Source of the DNA: Desulforhopalus singaporensis
GTDB taxonomy: Bacteria; Desulfobacterota; Desulfobulbia; Desulfobulbales; Desulfocapsaceae
NCBI RefSeq assembly: GCF_900104445.1
Contig: NZ_FNJI01000010.1
Location: forward strand, 1 to 64,000
Direction of reading: 5' to 3'
DNA: 64,000 nucleotides
In this document: positions 36,404 through 45,593 of the stretch, piece after piece
How positions within the stretch are numbered: position 1 is the first letter of the stretch
Layout of the letters: every line of letters begins with the position of its first letter
Position numbers and translations under genes: made by a program
Notes under the pieces: model-generated
Seen by the model: the letters and a program-made list of their open reading frames with translations, nothing else
Told to the model about the DNA's origin: nothing
The model's database searches: none

Positions 36404-38275
36404 TTATGAAGGAAGTGAACCCACGAGATCCGTGAGTCCAAGGGAGTCTAGTGTTTCCGGCGACGGTATCCCCGTCTGGCCGTCCCAGCCCAGGGACTCA
36501 TATCCGAGGCGCTTTATAGATTTGAAGTCGAGATTCCTGCCTTTTATCGGGCCGCTTGGAGGTGGTTGGTCTATCCTTGGCGGAATGACCCATTCTGCGG
36601 TATCGACTTCTTCGCGAATATTGAAAGCCTGGCGCAGCGCCTGGATGCGACGTCCGGTTTTCAGACCTTCGGCTAAGGTAAAATCCCATCCGGTTATGGC
36701 GCACATGGCCTCTACCAGCGGAAGGGTTTCCGGGTAGGTCCCAAACCAGCACAGTCCTGCCGAGGTTGACAACCGGTCAAGGTCGCTGCAGGTCGCAAAC
36801 ACCTTGGCATAGGCCTCATAGTCATAGATGTTCGCTTTTACCACCTTGCACTCCGGCAACATTACGCTGGCCACATCTTCATCGACGCTGTCAATATACT
36901 GGGTGGCCGTATGCCTTCCGGGGGTTGGATCGCAGATATATCCCCAACCGTGTCCGACACTGGTCCTCGGGTCGTGGGCCGGCAGATCCTGCCCTCCTAC
37001 ATGGACCGCCCACTCCTCGGACCCTTGGCCAATCCGTTGCGCCGCAAATTTACTGCCGTCGGCGAGCACTTCACCAAAACCTTCCCGACGACCGATTTTC
37101 TCTATCATGGCCAGCAGAGCCTCGGCACTTCCCCACACCATCTCTATACCATCTGTATCTTCTTTCGTGATGACGCCCCGCTCGTAACACTCCATGGCAA
37201 AACCGATAACACTTCCCGCCGTACAAGTGTCGATACCGTAGCGGTTGCAGAGGTCGTTGGCCTTGATCAACGGTTCCGGATCTTCTATAAGCAGATTGGA
37301 ACCGAAAAGTCCGAGAGTTTCGTACTCGATCTTACTGCTGTTCTTGACAGTATAAGGTCCCTTTTCGATGGTGAGCCTTCCCTTGCACACCAGCGGGCAA
37401 CTTGCGCACCCCTTTTTCTTTTTCTGGTAATGGGTGATGGAATCGCCGTGCAGGCGCGCCCAGTTGGGAAATGCCTCTTCGCCGAATCGAGTCCAGTTCT
37501 TGATTGGACAATCGCCCATCTTGAGATACCCCTCAAAAAAAGAACAGGTCCCCCCTCCCTTAAAGAGCGGCATCCACGGATGTTTGGACACTCTGACATC
37601 CTTTCGGTATTCTTTGCGGAGTCTGGCCAGACGCTTGGCATCGGCAGGTTCAGCGCTCTTGGTCCCGAAGACAGCCACCGCTTTCAGGCCCTTGGCCCCC
37701 ATGACCGCGCCGAGACCGGAGCGGGCTGCTGCGCTGCCATCCTGCATAATTGCCGCAGAAAGCGATTTTTTCTCTCCGGCAGGACCTATGCAAACCACTC
37801 GAACCTTGTCGTCTGACAACTCCCGCTTAATACCTGCTTCGGTTTGGCAGGTGTCTTGGCCCCACAGCCGCTCGGCGTTTTTGAATTGGACCTCTCCGTC
37901 TTTGAGCAGGAGATAGACCGGTTTGGCCGAACAGCCGGTAATGAAAATTGCGTCATAGCCGCACGCCTTGAGTGCCAGGGCGAAAAGCCCTCCCACGTTG
38001 GAGTCGCCCCATCCCCCCGTTATGGGCGATTTGCCGACGACCTGAAGGCGCGCTCCATGAAAACCGGCACCGGTCAGGGGACTGGTAACAAACCCGATAA
38101 CATTTTCCGGACCGAGAGGATCCGCTTTTGGCGTCATGTGCTCATAGAGCATCCGTACCCCCAGCCCCTGACCGCCGATAAAATCACGATAGATCTCTTC
38201 CGACACTCTTTTTTCGGTGGTGGTCGCCGAGGTCAAATCGACAAAAAGTACCTGTTGCATATAGCCGTTGGTCAT
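36404..38275 (-). CDS. Aldehyde:ferredoxin oxidoreductase family protein (tungsten AOR)
   Basis: 623 aa, within the family range; AAGGAGGGG lies five bases before ATG. The N-terminal domain shows IGGQGLGVRMLYE, PLTGAGFHGARLQVVGKSP and GGWGDSNVGG, the AOR pterin-binding signature. The [4Fe-4S] cluster is CASCPLVC (C-x2-C-x3-C, near residue 300) plus the distal Cys in TSAGLCWFG. AORs oxidise aldehydes to acids with ferredoxin, using a tungsten-bispterin centre; benzoyl-CoA reductase BamB is a paralogous alternative but the neighbours do not suggest it. AOR could oxidise an aldehyde produced by the molybdoenzyme (inference). Confidence 0.9.
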   Translation of the reverse strand: MTNGYMQQVLFVDLTSATTTEKRVSEEIYRDFIGGQGLGVRMLYEHMTPKADPLGPENVIGFVTSPLTGAGFHGARLQVVGKSPITGGWGDSNVGGLFALALKACGYDAIFITGCSAKPVYLLLKDGEVQFKNAERLWGQDTCQTEAGIKRELSDDKVRVVCIGPAGEKKSLSAAIMQDGSAAARSGLGAVMGAKGLKAVAVFGTKSAEPADAKRLARLRKEYRKDVRVSKHPWMPLFKGGGTCSFFEGYLKMGDCPIKNWTRFGEEAFPNWARLHGDSITHYQKKKKGCASCPLVCKGRLTIEKGPYTVKNSSKIEYETLGLFGSNLLIEDPEPLIKANDLCNRYGIDTCTAGSVIGFAMECYERGVITKEDTDGIEMVWGSAEALLAMIEKIGRREGFGEVLADGSKFAAQRIGQGSEEWAVHVGGQDLPAHDPRTSVGHGWGYICDPTPGRHTATQYIDSVDEDVASVMLPECKVVKANIYDYEAYAKVFATCSDLDRLSTSAGLCWFGTYPETLPLVEAMCAITGWDFTLAEGLKTGRRIQALRQAFNIREEVDTAEWVIPPRIDQPPPSGPIKGRNLDFKSIKRLGYESLGWDGQTGIPSPETLDSLGLTDLVGSLPS

Positions 38276-38375
38276 GTTCCCCTCCTTGTATCAATTATTG
38301 TTGTACTTTAGGATAAAGGAAACACGAGCGTATTCAATACTCTATAAAAGGGTATGAATCGGGTATGAATTATAC

Positions 38376-39743
38376 CTATTCCTGAAAGGTGTGCAGGTAG
38401 GTTCTGAGGTTGACTTTTTTTCTGTTTATGCCGATTTTTTTTCTGATATTCTTTCGTTGGGTTGCGATTGTTTTCTCGGACAGGTACAGCAGCGAGGCGA
38501 TCTCTTTGGTTGATTTTCCGTGCTTTATCAGGTCAGCAACGGTCAGTTCTGACGGGGTGAGATTAAGATATTTTGAGGTCAGCTTGCGGGAAAAGGGTAA
38601 TACTATCTCCTTGAGATTGGTCTTCACTATGCCCATGTACATCAACTGGGTTTCGTTCAAGGACTCTTCCTCGATCTTCTCGAGGTAGGGAAGAATGAGC
38701 TCTTTGGCGTTGGCCAGCATATTCTCCTCCATGTCGGCCTTGTTCTCATCACTTTTCTTGAGAAGAACCTTGAGGGCATTGTTCACTTCCGTGAGATGCT
38801 GCGATTTTTTCTGCAGATCCTGTCGATTACGCAGCAGAGACCGCTTACTCTGTTCAAGTTTTTGCGTCCGGTCTTCAATCCTTTTTTCCAGTTCCCGGTT
38901 AAGCAGTTCAAGCTCTGCCTCCAATTTTTTATGTTTTGAGATATCGACCTTGGTACCGGTCATGCGTATCGGGGAACCGTCTGTGGAACGTTCAACTATT
39001 TTCCCGACATCGAGTACCCAGACCCAGTTGCCGCCCTTGGCCCGTAGCCGGTGTTCACTCTTGTAGCGGGGCAACTCTCCTGAAATATGGCGATCAAGCA
39101 TATCATAAACCCGCTGCTTGTCTTCAGGGTGGATCAGCTGCTCCCAGGAAGAGATATGCGGCTTGATTTCATGGGGTTTATAGTCAAGAATGGCGGCCCA
39201 CTCATCTTCAAAGACAACCTCGCCTGTAACCAGATACCAATCCCAGACGCCGGCCCCCGTTGCGGCAATTGCCAGTTCCAGCCGTTCCCGGCTTTTCTCA
39301 AGGTCCGACTCCGCCTGACGTTTTCTATGAATGTTCTGTACACTGACAACAAGAAGATTGGGATCAACGTAGCAACAGTTGAACTGCAGATAAGTCGCAG
39401 GCAGACCCTGGTGGGAACGGTACAGTGCTTCCAGCACAAATGAAGGATGTTCAGGAGAACATGACCTGAGGTTAAGGTTCAACTCGTAAAAACCTGGGAA
39501 AATAACATCGACCGACTGGTCAAGATTATGCGCCCCAATGTTCCTGATTATCTTTGACACGGAGGGATTGAAATCAATCAGGATGATATCAGTTCCCGTA
39601 TTTTCCAAAATAAAGGCGGGAACCGGCGAAGAGTGAAACAGCGCCTGGTAATTTATTTCAGTTTTCCTTGCCGTCTCCATAGCTCCTTGTCCCGCGCGAT
39701 AGCTGACTCCATTTTCGTTTAAAACAACGGTATCACCTGCCAT
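38376..39743 (-). CDS. PAS-domain LuxR-type transcription regulator
   Basis: 455 aa. Residues 25-130 form a first, diverged PAS domain. A clear PAS_3 domain follows (VWDWYLVTGEVVFEDEWAAI to TGTKVDISKHKKL, about residues 150-270). A long coiled coil (about 270-370) links it to a LuxR-type HTH (LTPSELTVADLIKHGKSTKE, IASLLYLSEKTIATQRKNIR). Such PAS-coiled coil-LuxR proteins are frequent in Desulfobacterota beside catabolic genes. It probably controls the AOR-SnoaL-NCS1 operon, which starts just downstream on the same strand. No heme or metal-binding residues stand out in the PAS domain. The start codon is uncertain: ATG 39741 has no strong ribosome site. Confidence 0.85.
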   Translation of the reverse strand: MAGDTVVLNENGVSYRAGQGAMETARKTEINYQALFHSSPVPAFILENTGTDIILIDFNPSVSKIIRNIGAHNLDQSVDVIFPGFYELNLNLRSCSPEHPSFVLEALYRSHQGLPATYLQFNCCYVDPNLLVVSVQNIHRKRQAESDLEKSRERLELAIAATGAGVWDWYLVTGEVVFEDEWAAILDYKPHEIKPHISSWEQLIHPEDKQRVYDMLDRHISGELPRYKSEHRLRAKGGNWVWVLDVGKIVERSTDGSPIRMTGTKVDISKHKKLEAELELLNRELEKRIEDRTQKLEQSKRSLLRNRQDLQKKSQHLTEVNNALKVLLKKSDENKADMEENMLANAKELILPYLEKIEEESLNETQLMYMGIVKTNLKEIVLPFSRKLTSKYLNLTPSELTVADLIKHGKSTKEIASLLYLSEKTIATQRKNIRKKIGINRKKVNLRTYLHTFQE

Positions 39744-39968
39744 ACTTCACTGGAAAATAGCATGCTCCAGAGGATTCTACCAAATCGGTGAACGAAACAT
39801 AGACCTTTTTCACTTTTAACAAAAGGTCTTTGACAACAATATTTATTTTTTAAAAAAAAGGAAAAGACCCGGAAGAAATCTTAAAGATCGTCCTGTTCGG
39901 CGACTTGTCATTGCAGAGCCCCGCAGACAGTCATTTAAGGTTTGTTAAGGTATGAAAATGTTTTTTTA
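39744..39968. other. Intergenic region upstream of the PAS-LuxR gene
   Basis: An AT-rich stretch with poly-A/T tracts, which presumably carries the minus-strand promoter for the regulator. No gene seen. Confidence 0.35.
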
Positions 39969-40193
39969 TTGATAGATTTGCGGTAAAAGGTAAAAAACTT
40001 CATGGAGTTTGAAGACACAGGTCTTGTTTCACCCCTCAGACAGCCGATTTTTTTCAACGGTCACAGTCGGCTTCATCCGGGCGTCCGCCTCAACGGTTCT
40101 TGGCCGTTAGAGGTGACACCGGCTCGTTTTCTGACTTCTAAATGTTCTCTTCTGTACCCCTCTCCTTTCAGCCAGGAGAGGGGCTTTTTTTAA
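39969..40193 (+). ncRNA. Candidate ~190-nt structured RNA with its own promoter and terminator
   Basis: A plausible promoter (TTGATA at 39969, TAAAAA at 39991, spacer 16) predicts a start near 40003. The transcript would have a closing helix between TTTGAAG (about 40018-40024) and CTTCTAAA (about 40136-40143, one bulge), a hairpin AGCCGA/TCGGCT, and a hairpin CCTCAACGG/CCGTTAGAGG. It ends in a strong terminator (stem 40157-40166/40174-40183, then C and seven T). Nothing on the plus strand downstream could be its leader-controlled gene. I cannot assign it to a known family. Size and the closing helix recall 6S RNA, but I do not see decisive 6S features. Confidence 0.5.
40157..40191 (+). terminator. 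Intrinsic terminator (plus strand)
   Basis: A perfect 10-bp stem CCCCTCTCCT/AGGAGAGGGG with a 7-base loop is followed by C and a run of seven T. On the minus strand there is no U-tract after the stem, so it terminates plus-strand transcription only. This is the strongest evidence for the candidate RNA above. Confidence 0.88.
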
Positions 40194-40729
40194 GCGATGC
40201 TTACATCTACATGAAGTCGGTCACCGATTGTTTCCAGCCCGTCTTCCACCTCGCCAAGGTTCAATTTGCCGGGAATCTCCACATCGATTTTCATCACGTA
40301 GAGATCTGTTCCGCTCTGCGGTGACGGTCGCACCTCGGTCCTCAGGGTGAGTATGTTTATGTTGCTGTCGGCAAGAAACTTGCTGACCCGATATACGATA
40401 CCGGCCTGGTCGTGCCCCTCGATATTGATGGTTTTGGTTACGATGTCCTTTTTCTTTTCTTGCTTTTCATCGCCCACAGGACGCAGAAAAGCAGTAATTC
40501 CTTTTTCTATTTCCAGTCTCCTGCACTCTTTCGACATGACCTCATTCAAGGTGCCGGCCACGTCCGAGCTCGGCTCCGATAGAAGAAGCAGGATGGCAAA
40601 TTCTCCCGCCAGGTACATCATCGAGGAATCTTCGAGATTGTAACCGTTTTCGTAGATAACCTGAGAAATATCAGCGACTATGCCAACCCGGTCTCTGCTG
40701 AATGCGGTGAGTAAATATTTATTTGACAT
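40190..40729 (-). CDS. Double-ACT-domain protein (GcvR-like)
   Basis: 179 aa with AAGGAAA before ATG. Two ACT domains are visible: residues 4-70 (YLLTAFSRDRVGIVADISQV, IYENGYNLEDSSMM) and about 95-175 (INIEGHDQAGIVYRVSKFLA, DSNINILTLRT). ACT domains bind small ligands, typically amino acids. GcvR of E. coli, with the same layout, represses glycine cleavage genes through GcvA in response to glycine. Position as last gene of the glycine cleavage and lipoylation locus supports a similar glycine-sensing role, although no GcvA partner is visible. Confidence 0.83.
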   Translation of the reverse strand: MSNKYLLTAFSRDRVGIVADISQVIYENGYNLEDSSMMYLAGEFAILLLLSEPSSDVAGTLNEVMSKECRRLEIEKGITAFLRPVGDEKQEKKKDIVTKTINIEGHDQAGIVYRVSKFLADSNINILTLRTEVRPSPQSGTDLYVMKIDVEIPGKLNLGEVEDGLETIGDRLHVDVSIA

Positions 40730-40743
40730 GGCTTTCCTTCCAG

Positions 40744-41646
40744 TTAGTTTTTTCTGTCAACTGCTCCAATCACCTGTTCATAAAGTATACCCGCTTCAAA
40801 AGAACTTCGCACGGTCGGACTGCTGGCTACCGCCTTGAATCCAAGCTTCAAGGCTTGCTCTTTCAGGAATATAAACTCCTCTGGGGTAACAAATCGATCG
40901 ACCGGCAGATGTGCACGCGACGGCTGCAGATACTGACCCAGGGTCAGGATGTCACAGTCGTGGGTGCGCAGGTCTTTCATAACACTCAAGATCTCATCCC
41001 GGGTCTCACCGAGTCCGACCATGATTCCGCTTTTAGACGGTATGTCGGGCCTTATCCGCTTTGCCTCCTGCAACAGTCTCAGCGACCGGCTATACACAGC
41101 TTCCGGCCGAACCCGTTCATAGAGGCGGGGAACCGTCTCCACGTTATGGTTGAGGACCGTGGGATTGCCCTCAAGAATTACCGCCAACGCTTCCCAGTTA
41201 CCCTGCAGGTCGGGAATCAGGATTTCCACCCGAACCCCGGGTGTTTTCTTGGCGATCGCCGTTAACACTTTCTTAAAATGGGACGCACCGCCGTCCGGAA
41301 GGTCGTCCCTGGTGACTGAGGTAACTACCGCATATTTGAGTCCGAGGGTGGCTACGGCGTCGGCGATCCTGCCGGGTTCTTCCGGGTCCGGCGGACCGAT
41401 CGGTTTATAGCTCACGGCACAGAACCTGCAGTTTCTGGTACACCTCTCGCCCATGATCATAAAAGTTGCGGTACCTTTGGAAAAACACTCAAACTGATTG
41501 GGGCATTGAGCCTCCTGGCAGACCGTTGCCAGACAGGAATCGGCCAGGAGGTTTGTCATTTTCCCGTACTCCGGTCCCCTCGGCAGTCTTTTTTTCAACC
41601 ACTTTGGTTTTCTTATACGAATTTCGTGATTCTCTGTTTGCTTCAT
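40744..41646 (-). CDS. lipA: Lipoyl synthase
   Basis: 300 aa from ATG 41644-41646, which overlaps the lipB stop as ATGA. A longer frame lies within lipB and is not used. The radical SAM cluster motif is CTRNCRFC (C-x3-C-x2-C), and the auxiliary cluster Cys motif is CLATVCQEAQCPNQFEC (C-x4-C-x5-C pattern, near residues 40-55), with the C-terminal SSPTVRSSFEAG containing the Ser ligand. LipA inserts two sulfurs into octanoyl groups bound to GcvH and other lipoyl domains. Coupled with lipB and gcv genes it lipoylates GcvH. Confidence 0.97.
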   Translation of the reverse strand: MKQTENHEIRIRKPKWLKKRLPRGPEYGKMTNLLADSCLATVCQEAQCPNQFECFSKGTATFMIMGERCTRNCRFCAVSYKPIGPPDPEEPGRIADAVATLGLKYAVVTSVTRDDLPDGGASHFKKVLTAIAKKTPGVRVEILIPDLQGNWEALAVILEGNPTVLNHNVETVPRLYERVRPEAVYSRSLRLLQEAKRIRPDIPSKSGIMVGLGETRDEILSVMKDLRTHDCDILTLGQYLQPSRAHLPVDRFVTPEEFIFLKEQALKLGFKAVASSPTVRSSFEAGILYEQVIGAVDRKN

Positions 41647-42332
41647 GGAAAAACACCTGAAAAATTTGACGGCACAGCTGCACTGAACTCCCGGTGGAAG
41701 ACATCGCCAAGACATCTTGCCATCCTCTGTTTGGCGTCTGCAAAATCTATGGCCGCTCCGGTTTCCCGCTCAAGCGAGGTAACCCCTACCCCCGCCAGAC
41801 CACACGGCTGTATCCAGTTGAAATGCGTAAAATCGAGGTTTGCATTGAGTGCAAGACCGTGAAAGGTGACACCGTGCCTCACCCTGATCCCGATAGAACC
41901 TATCTTGCTGTTCCCAACCCAGATTCCCCGGTTACGCTCATCCCTTCCGGCGGCGATACTGTACGAGGCGGCGACATCGATCATTACCTGTTCCAGCATG
42001 TGCACATACTCACGAACAGATAGACGGCTGCTGCGCAGATGGATTATCGGGTAAACAACGACCTGTCCCGGACCGTGATAAGTTATATCTCCGCCTCTTT
42101 CGGTCTGGACGATGGCAACACCTTCGGCCCTGACATGGTCCTCGCTCACCATGAGACTCTGCCGCCCGCCCCTGCTGCCAAGAGTAAAGACGGGGGAGTG
42201 CTCGGTTACGAGAAAAACGTCATGACGGTGCTTATCCTCCAGCCGCCACCTGACACAGTCGAGCTGGAATTGATGGGCCGCAGCGTAATCGGTCCGGCCC
42301 AGATCCACCAGATAACTTGTTATCGACGACAT
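41643..42332 (-). CDS. lipB: Octanoyl-[ACP] protein N-octanoyltransferase
   Basis: 229 aa. The family motifs RGGDITYHGPGQVVVYPIIH (oxyanion and substrate pocket) and IGIRVRHGVTFHGLALNAN, plus IQPCGLAGVGVTS with the catalytic Cys, are intact. LipB moves octanoate from acyl-carrier protein to the lipoyl domain lysine of GcvH, providing the LipA substrate. It starts nine bases after the gcvPB stop and overlaps lipA by four bases, so the pair is translationally coupled. Confidence 0.96.
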   Translation of the reverse strand: MSSITSYLVDLGRTDYAAAHQFQLDCVRWRLEDKHRHDVFLVTEHSPVFTLGSRGGRQSLMVSEDHVRAEGVAIVQTERGGDITYHGPGQVVVYPIIHLRSSRLSVREYVHMLEQVMIDVAASYSIAAGRDERNRGIWVGNSKIGSIGIRVRHGVTFHGLALNANLDFTHFNWIQPCGLAGVGVTSLERETGAAIDFADAKQRMARCLGDVFHREFSAAVPSNFSGVFP

Positions 42333-42340
42333 CTGTCAAC

Positions 42341-43798
42341 TCACCCGCACAGACACGGTTGTCTTGCCGCCTGGGTTTCGTCGAGCCGCTTGACCTTGAA
42401 CCGTTGGGGGGCGTTTTTCAACAGCTCGGCATCGCTTTTCGCCTCGGCCACTATTTCCTTGACCACCTCTATAAAAGTGTCGAGCTCTTCAAGGCTCTCG
42501 GTCTCGGTGGGCTCTATCATTATCGCGCCATGCACCACCAGCGGGAAATATATGGTGGGCGGATGGTATCCGCTGTCCATAAGCCTCTTGGCAATATCTA
42601 GGGTCGTCACCTTGTATTCCTGCTGCTTCTTATCGGAAAACACGGCTTCGTGCATGCAGGGCCGATCATAGGCGAGGTGCAGGTGATTCTTGAGTTTCAC
42701 CTTGATGTAGCAGGCGTTCAGCACCGCATATTGCGTGGCTTTTTTCAGGTTCTCAGCACCCATCGTCAAGATGTAGCACAGCGCCCGAACGAGAACTCCG
42801 TAGTTGCCATGGAAACAGTGCATTCTGCCGATCGACTCAGGCCGTTCATCCTCCAGTCTGTATTGCTCGCCGTCAAACACAACCCTTGGCGAAGGCAAAA
42901 AGCCGGCAAGCTCTTCGACCACACATACCGGCCCGGATCCGGGGCCACCGCCGCCGTGGGGCGTTGAAAAAGTCTTGTGCAGGTTCAGGTGCAGCACATC
43001 GACCCCGCACTTTTTCATATCGACAATTCCCATGACCGCGTTCATGTTGGCGCCATCACCGTAAACCAGCCCCCCTTTTTCGTGTACAATCTGAGCTATC
43101 TCCCGAATATTTTCCTCAAAAAGACCGAGGGTGTTCGGGTTGGTGATCATGATCCCTGCACACTCTTCGTCCATCAGTTCCCGCACCTGATCGACATCGA
43201 GGATCCCCCTCGGCCCCGACTTGATCGACACCGGCTTGTAGCCGCAGAGAGCGGCGCTTGCCGGGTTGGTACCGTGGGCGGTGTCGGGGATAAGTATCTT
43301 GTTTCTTTTTTTGCCGCGGCTCTTGTGATAGGCGGCAAAAATCAACATTCCGGCAAGCTCGCCATGGGCTCCCGCCGCAGGCTGTACCGACACCGCGTCC
43401 AGACCAGTTATCGCCGCCAGGTAGTTCTGCAATTCATAAATGATCCGCAGGGTTCCCTGACAATATTCATCGTCCAGCATCGGGTGCGCCGACGTGATCC
43501 CTTCGGAGGCGGCATGCTTTTCGTTGATTTTGGGGTTATATTTCATGGTGCATGAACCAAGGGGATACATGCCGGTGTCAACCCCGAAATTCCACTGGCT
43601 GAGCCTGGTATAATGGCGTACCACGTCCACTTCGCTGAGATCAGGAAAATCCGGCCCTTCACCGCACAGATCCGCTGCCAGCTGGGCATCGGGAACATCC
43701 GAGTCCGGTATGGACATACCGTTTCTGCCGGGCCGTCCCTTCTCCCAGAGCAGAGGCTCTTCCATAATCAATCCACTTCTTCCTGGACCGTATTTCAT
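42341..43798 (-). CDS. gcvPB: Glycine dehydrogenase (decarboxylating) subunit 2
   Basis: 485 aa, the C-terminal half of the P-protein in the two-subunit form typical of many bacteria and archaea. PLP lysine is in HLNLHKTFSTPHGGGGPGSG; other motifs are LGSCTMKYNPKINE and ANMNAVMGI. With GcvPA it decarboxylates glycine and loads the aminomethyl group on lipoyl-GcvH. It overlaps gcvPA by four bases (ATGA). The region after residue 470 is Cys/Gln-rich but short and has no added domain. Confidence 0.96.
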   Translation of the reverse strand: MKYGPGRSGLIMEEPLLWEKGRPGRNGMSIPDSDVPDAQLAADLCGEGPDFPDLSEVDVVRHYTRLSQWNFGVDTGMYPLGSCTMKYNPKINEKHAASEGITSAHPMLDDEYCQGTLRIIYELQNYLAAITGLDAVSVQPAAGAHGELAGMLIFAAYHKSRGKKRNKILIPDTAHGTNPASAALCGYKPVSIKSGPRGILDVDQVRELMDEECAGIMITNPNTLGLFEENIREIAQIVHEKGGLVYGDGANMNAVMGIVDMKKCGVDVLHLNLHKTFSTPHGGGGPGSGPVCVVEELAGFLPSPRVVFDGEQYRLEDERPESIGRMHCFHGNYGVLVRALCYILTMGAENLKKATQYAVLNACYIKVKLKNHLHLAYDRPCMHEAVFSDKKQQEYKVTTLDIAKRLMDSGYHPPTIYFPLVVHGAIMIEPTETESLEELDTFIEVVKEIVAEAKSDAELLKNAPQRFKVKRLDETQAARQPCLCG

Positions 43799-45129
43799 TT
43801 TTTCACCTCTTTGATAACTGTATCAAGCACGTCTTTTGACGCAGTCTCGGTAACACAGAACAGGTAACAATTATCCATGTCATCATAAAAGCCGGAGAGA
43901 TTGAGTCCGGCAGCGATTCCCTGTTCCATGAGGCTTTTCTGCACCGGTTTGAAGTCACTGTCAAACCTTACGGCGAACTCATTGAAAGTTGGCGCATCGT
44001 GGCAGAGTGTTGCTCCCGCCTGCTGCAGGCCCGCTTTGAGATACTCGGCCTTGTCAAAATTAAGTTTGGCAAGCTTTCTGATACCCGTGCCGCCAAGCGA
44101 TGCCATATACATCGCAGCGGTAAGAGTGCAGATACCCTGGTTGGAGCAGATGTTGGATGTCGCCTTTTCGCGTCTTATGTGCTGTTCCCTGGTAGACAGA
44201 GTCAGGACATACCCCCTTTTGCCCTCAAGGTCCCTGGTTTCGCCCACCAGCCGGCCCGGCAGATTGCGGACGAATTTATCCCGGCAGCCGAACATGCCGA
44301 GCCCGGGACCACCGAAAGATACAGGGATGCCAAGACTCTGTCCCTCGCCGCAGACAATATCGGCGCCGCAGCTTCCCGGACTCTTCACCAGACCAAACGC
44401 CAGCGGTTCGGAAAATGCTGCAATAAACAGGCTGTCGGCCGCGTGTATCGCTTCCGCGCTCTTTTCCATGTCCTCTATTACACCGAAAAAATTTGGTGAC
44501 TGCAGCGCCACCGCGGCGAACCCATCCTCGGCTGAAAGCGAACTCAAGTCGGTTCTGCCGTCTTCTGCTACTGCAAGTTCGACTATTTCATATTCCGTGG
44601 GAGCGAAGTAGGTATCGACCACCGCCCGATAGTGCGGATGAATAGCCTTTGAGACTGCCACCCGCTTTTTCTTGCGGCCAATCCTGATACCCATCAACAG
44701 CGCTTCCGCCAGAGCCGATGCACCGTCATACATGGATGCATTGGCGACATCTACTCCGAGCAGTCTCGCGGTAAGGGTCTGGTATTCATACAGCCCCTGC
44801 AGCGTCCCCTGGGCCATTTCCGGCTGGTAGGGCGTATACGCCGTTATCAGTTCCGACCGGCTCATTATTGCGGGAATAGTGCTTGGAATATGATGCTGAT
44901 AGCGCCCTGCACCTACCAGCACCGCATGTTCCGGAGTGATTTTCATCATCGACTTGATTTCAGCCATGTACGAATTCAAGTCCCATTCTGTCTTTGGAGG
45001 GGGTAATTTCATCTCCTTATCATATCGGCACGATTCGGGGACGGTTCTGAACAATCCTTCAAAATCACTCACCCCGATGGTATCAAACATCGTCCGAATA
45101 TCTTCATCGGTATGTGGCAGGTAGCGCAT
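43795..45129 (-). CDS. gcvPA: Glycine dehydrogenase (decarboxylating) subunit 1
   Basis: 444 aa, the N-terminal half of the P-protein. The start has the family's MRYLPHTDEDIRTMFDTIG; LVGAGRYQHHIPSTIPAIMS and YTPYQPEMAQGTLQGLYEYQ are highly conserved, as is RREKATSNICSNQGICTL. It pairs with GcvPB in an alpha2-beta2 enzyme. GAGGTG precedes the ATG, and gcvH lies 46 bases upstream on the strand. Confidence 0.96.
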   Translation of the reverse strand: MRYLPHTDEDIRTMFDTIGVSDFEGLFRTVPESCRYDKEMKLPPPKTEWDLNSYMAEIKSMMKITPEHAVLVGAGRYQHHIPSTIPAIMSRSELITAYTPYQPEMAQGTLQGLYEYQTLTARLLGVDVANASMYDGASALAEALLMGIRIGRKKKRVAVSKAIHPHYRAVVDTYFAPTEYEIVELAVAEDGRTDLSSLSAEDGFAAVALQSPNFFGVIEDMEKSAEAIHAADSLFIAAFSEPLAFGLVKSPGSCGADIVCGEGQSLGIPVSFGGPGLGMFGCRDKFVRNLPGRLVGETRDLEGKRGYVLTLSTREQHIRREKATSNICSNQGICTLTAAMYMASLGGTGIRKLAKLNFDKAEYLKAGLQQAGATLCHDAPTFNEFAVRFDSDFKPVQKSLMEQGIAAGLNLSGFYDDMDNCYLFCVTETASKDVLDTVIKEVKK

Positions 45130-45175
45130 TGTGCACCTCTTGGATAAGATTACTTCTTCAAGTTACTGTCTGCTG

Positions 45176-45574
45176 CTATTCGGCTTTTAACAGTTCCAGA
45201 TACGCATCTTTATCGAGCAGCTCGTTGATTTCGTCGATGTTGTCAGGTTTTACCTCGACAATCCAGCCGCTGTAAGGGTCCTGGTTGAGCAGTTCTGGCG
45301 AGTCTTCGAGGTCGCCGTTTACCGCCACTATTTCGCCGCTTATGGGAATATAAAGCTCGGAGACCGCCTTAACCGACTCAAGAGTGCCGAATTCGTCTTC
45401 AGCCTCGAAAGTGTCGCCTACCTCGGGCATTTCAACAAAAACGATATCTCCCAGCTGATCCTGGGCATAATCGCTTATGCCCACCTTGACCGTATCCCCT
45501 TCAACCTTTGCCCACTCGTGATCCTTGGTATAACGAAGGTCTTCCGGCAAATTCAGTTCGCTTATTTCTTTCAT
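45176..45574 (-). CDS. gcvH: Glycine cleavage system H protein
   Basis: 132 aa from ATG 45572-45574, with GGGAGGA upstream; the upstream in-frame extension overlaps gcvT and is not real. The lipoyl-lysine lies in GTLESVKAVSELYIPISGEI. Upstream is the standard TKDHEWAKVEGDTVKVGISD motif. GcvH shuttles the methylamine group between P, T and L proteins. It needs LipA and LipB, encoded in the same locus, for activity. Confidence 0.97.
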   Translation of the reverse strand: MKEISELNLPEDLRYTKDHEWAKVEGDTVKVGISDYAQDQLGDIVFVEMPEVGDTFEAEDEFGTLESVKAVSELYIPISGEIVAVNGDLEDSPELLNQDPYSGWIVEVKPDNIDEINELLDKDAYLELLKAE

Positions 45575-45593
45575 GGTATTTTTCCTCCCGGTT

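Noticed and set aside
36911-37816. 301-codon plus-strand frame opposite the AOR gene
   Set aside because: Antisense shadow; the AOR frame has all pterin and cluster motifs.
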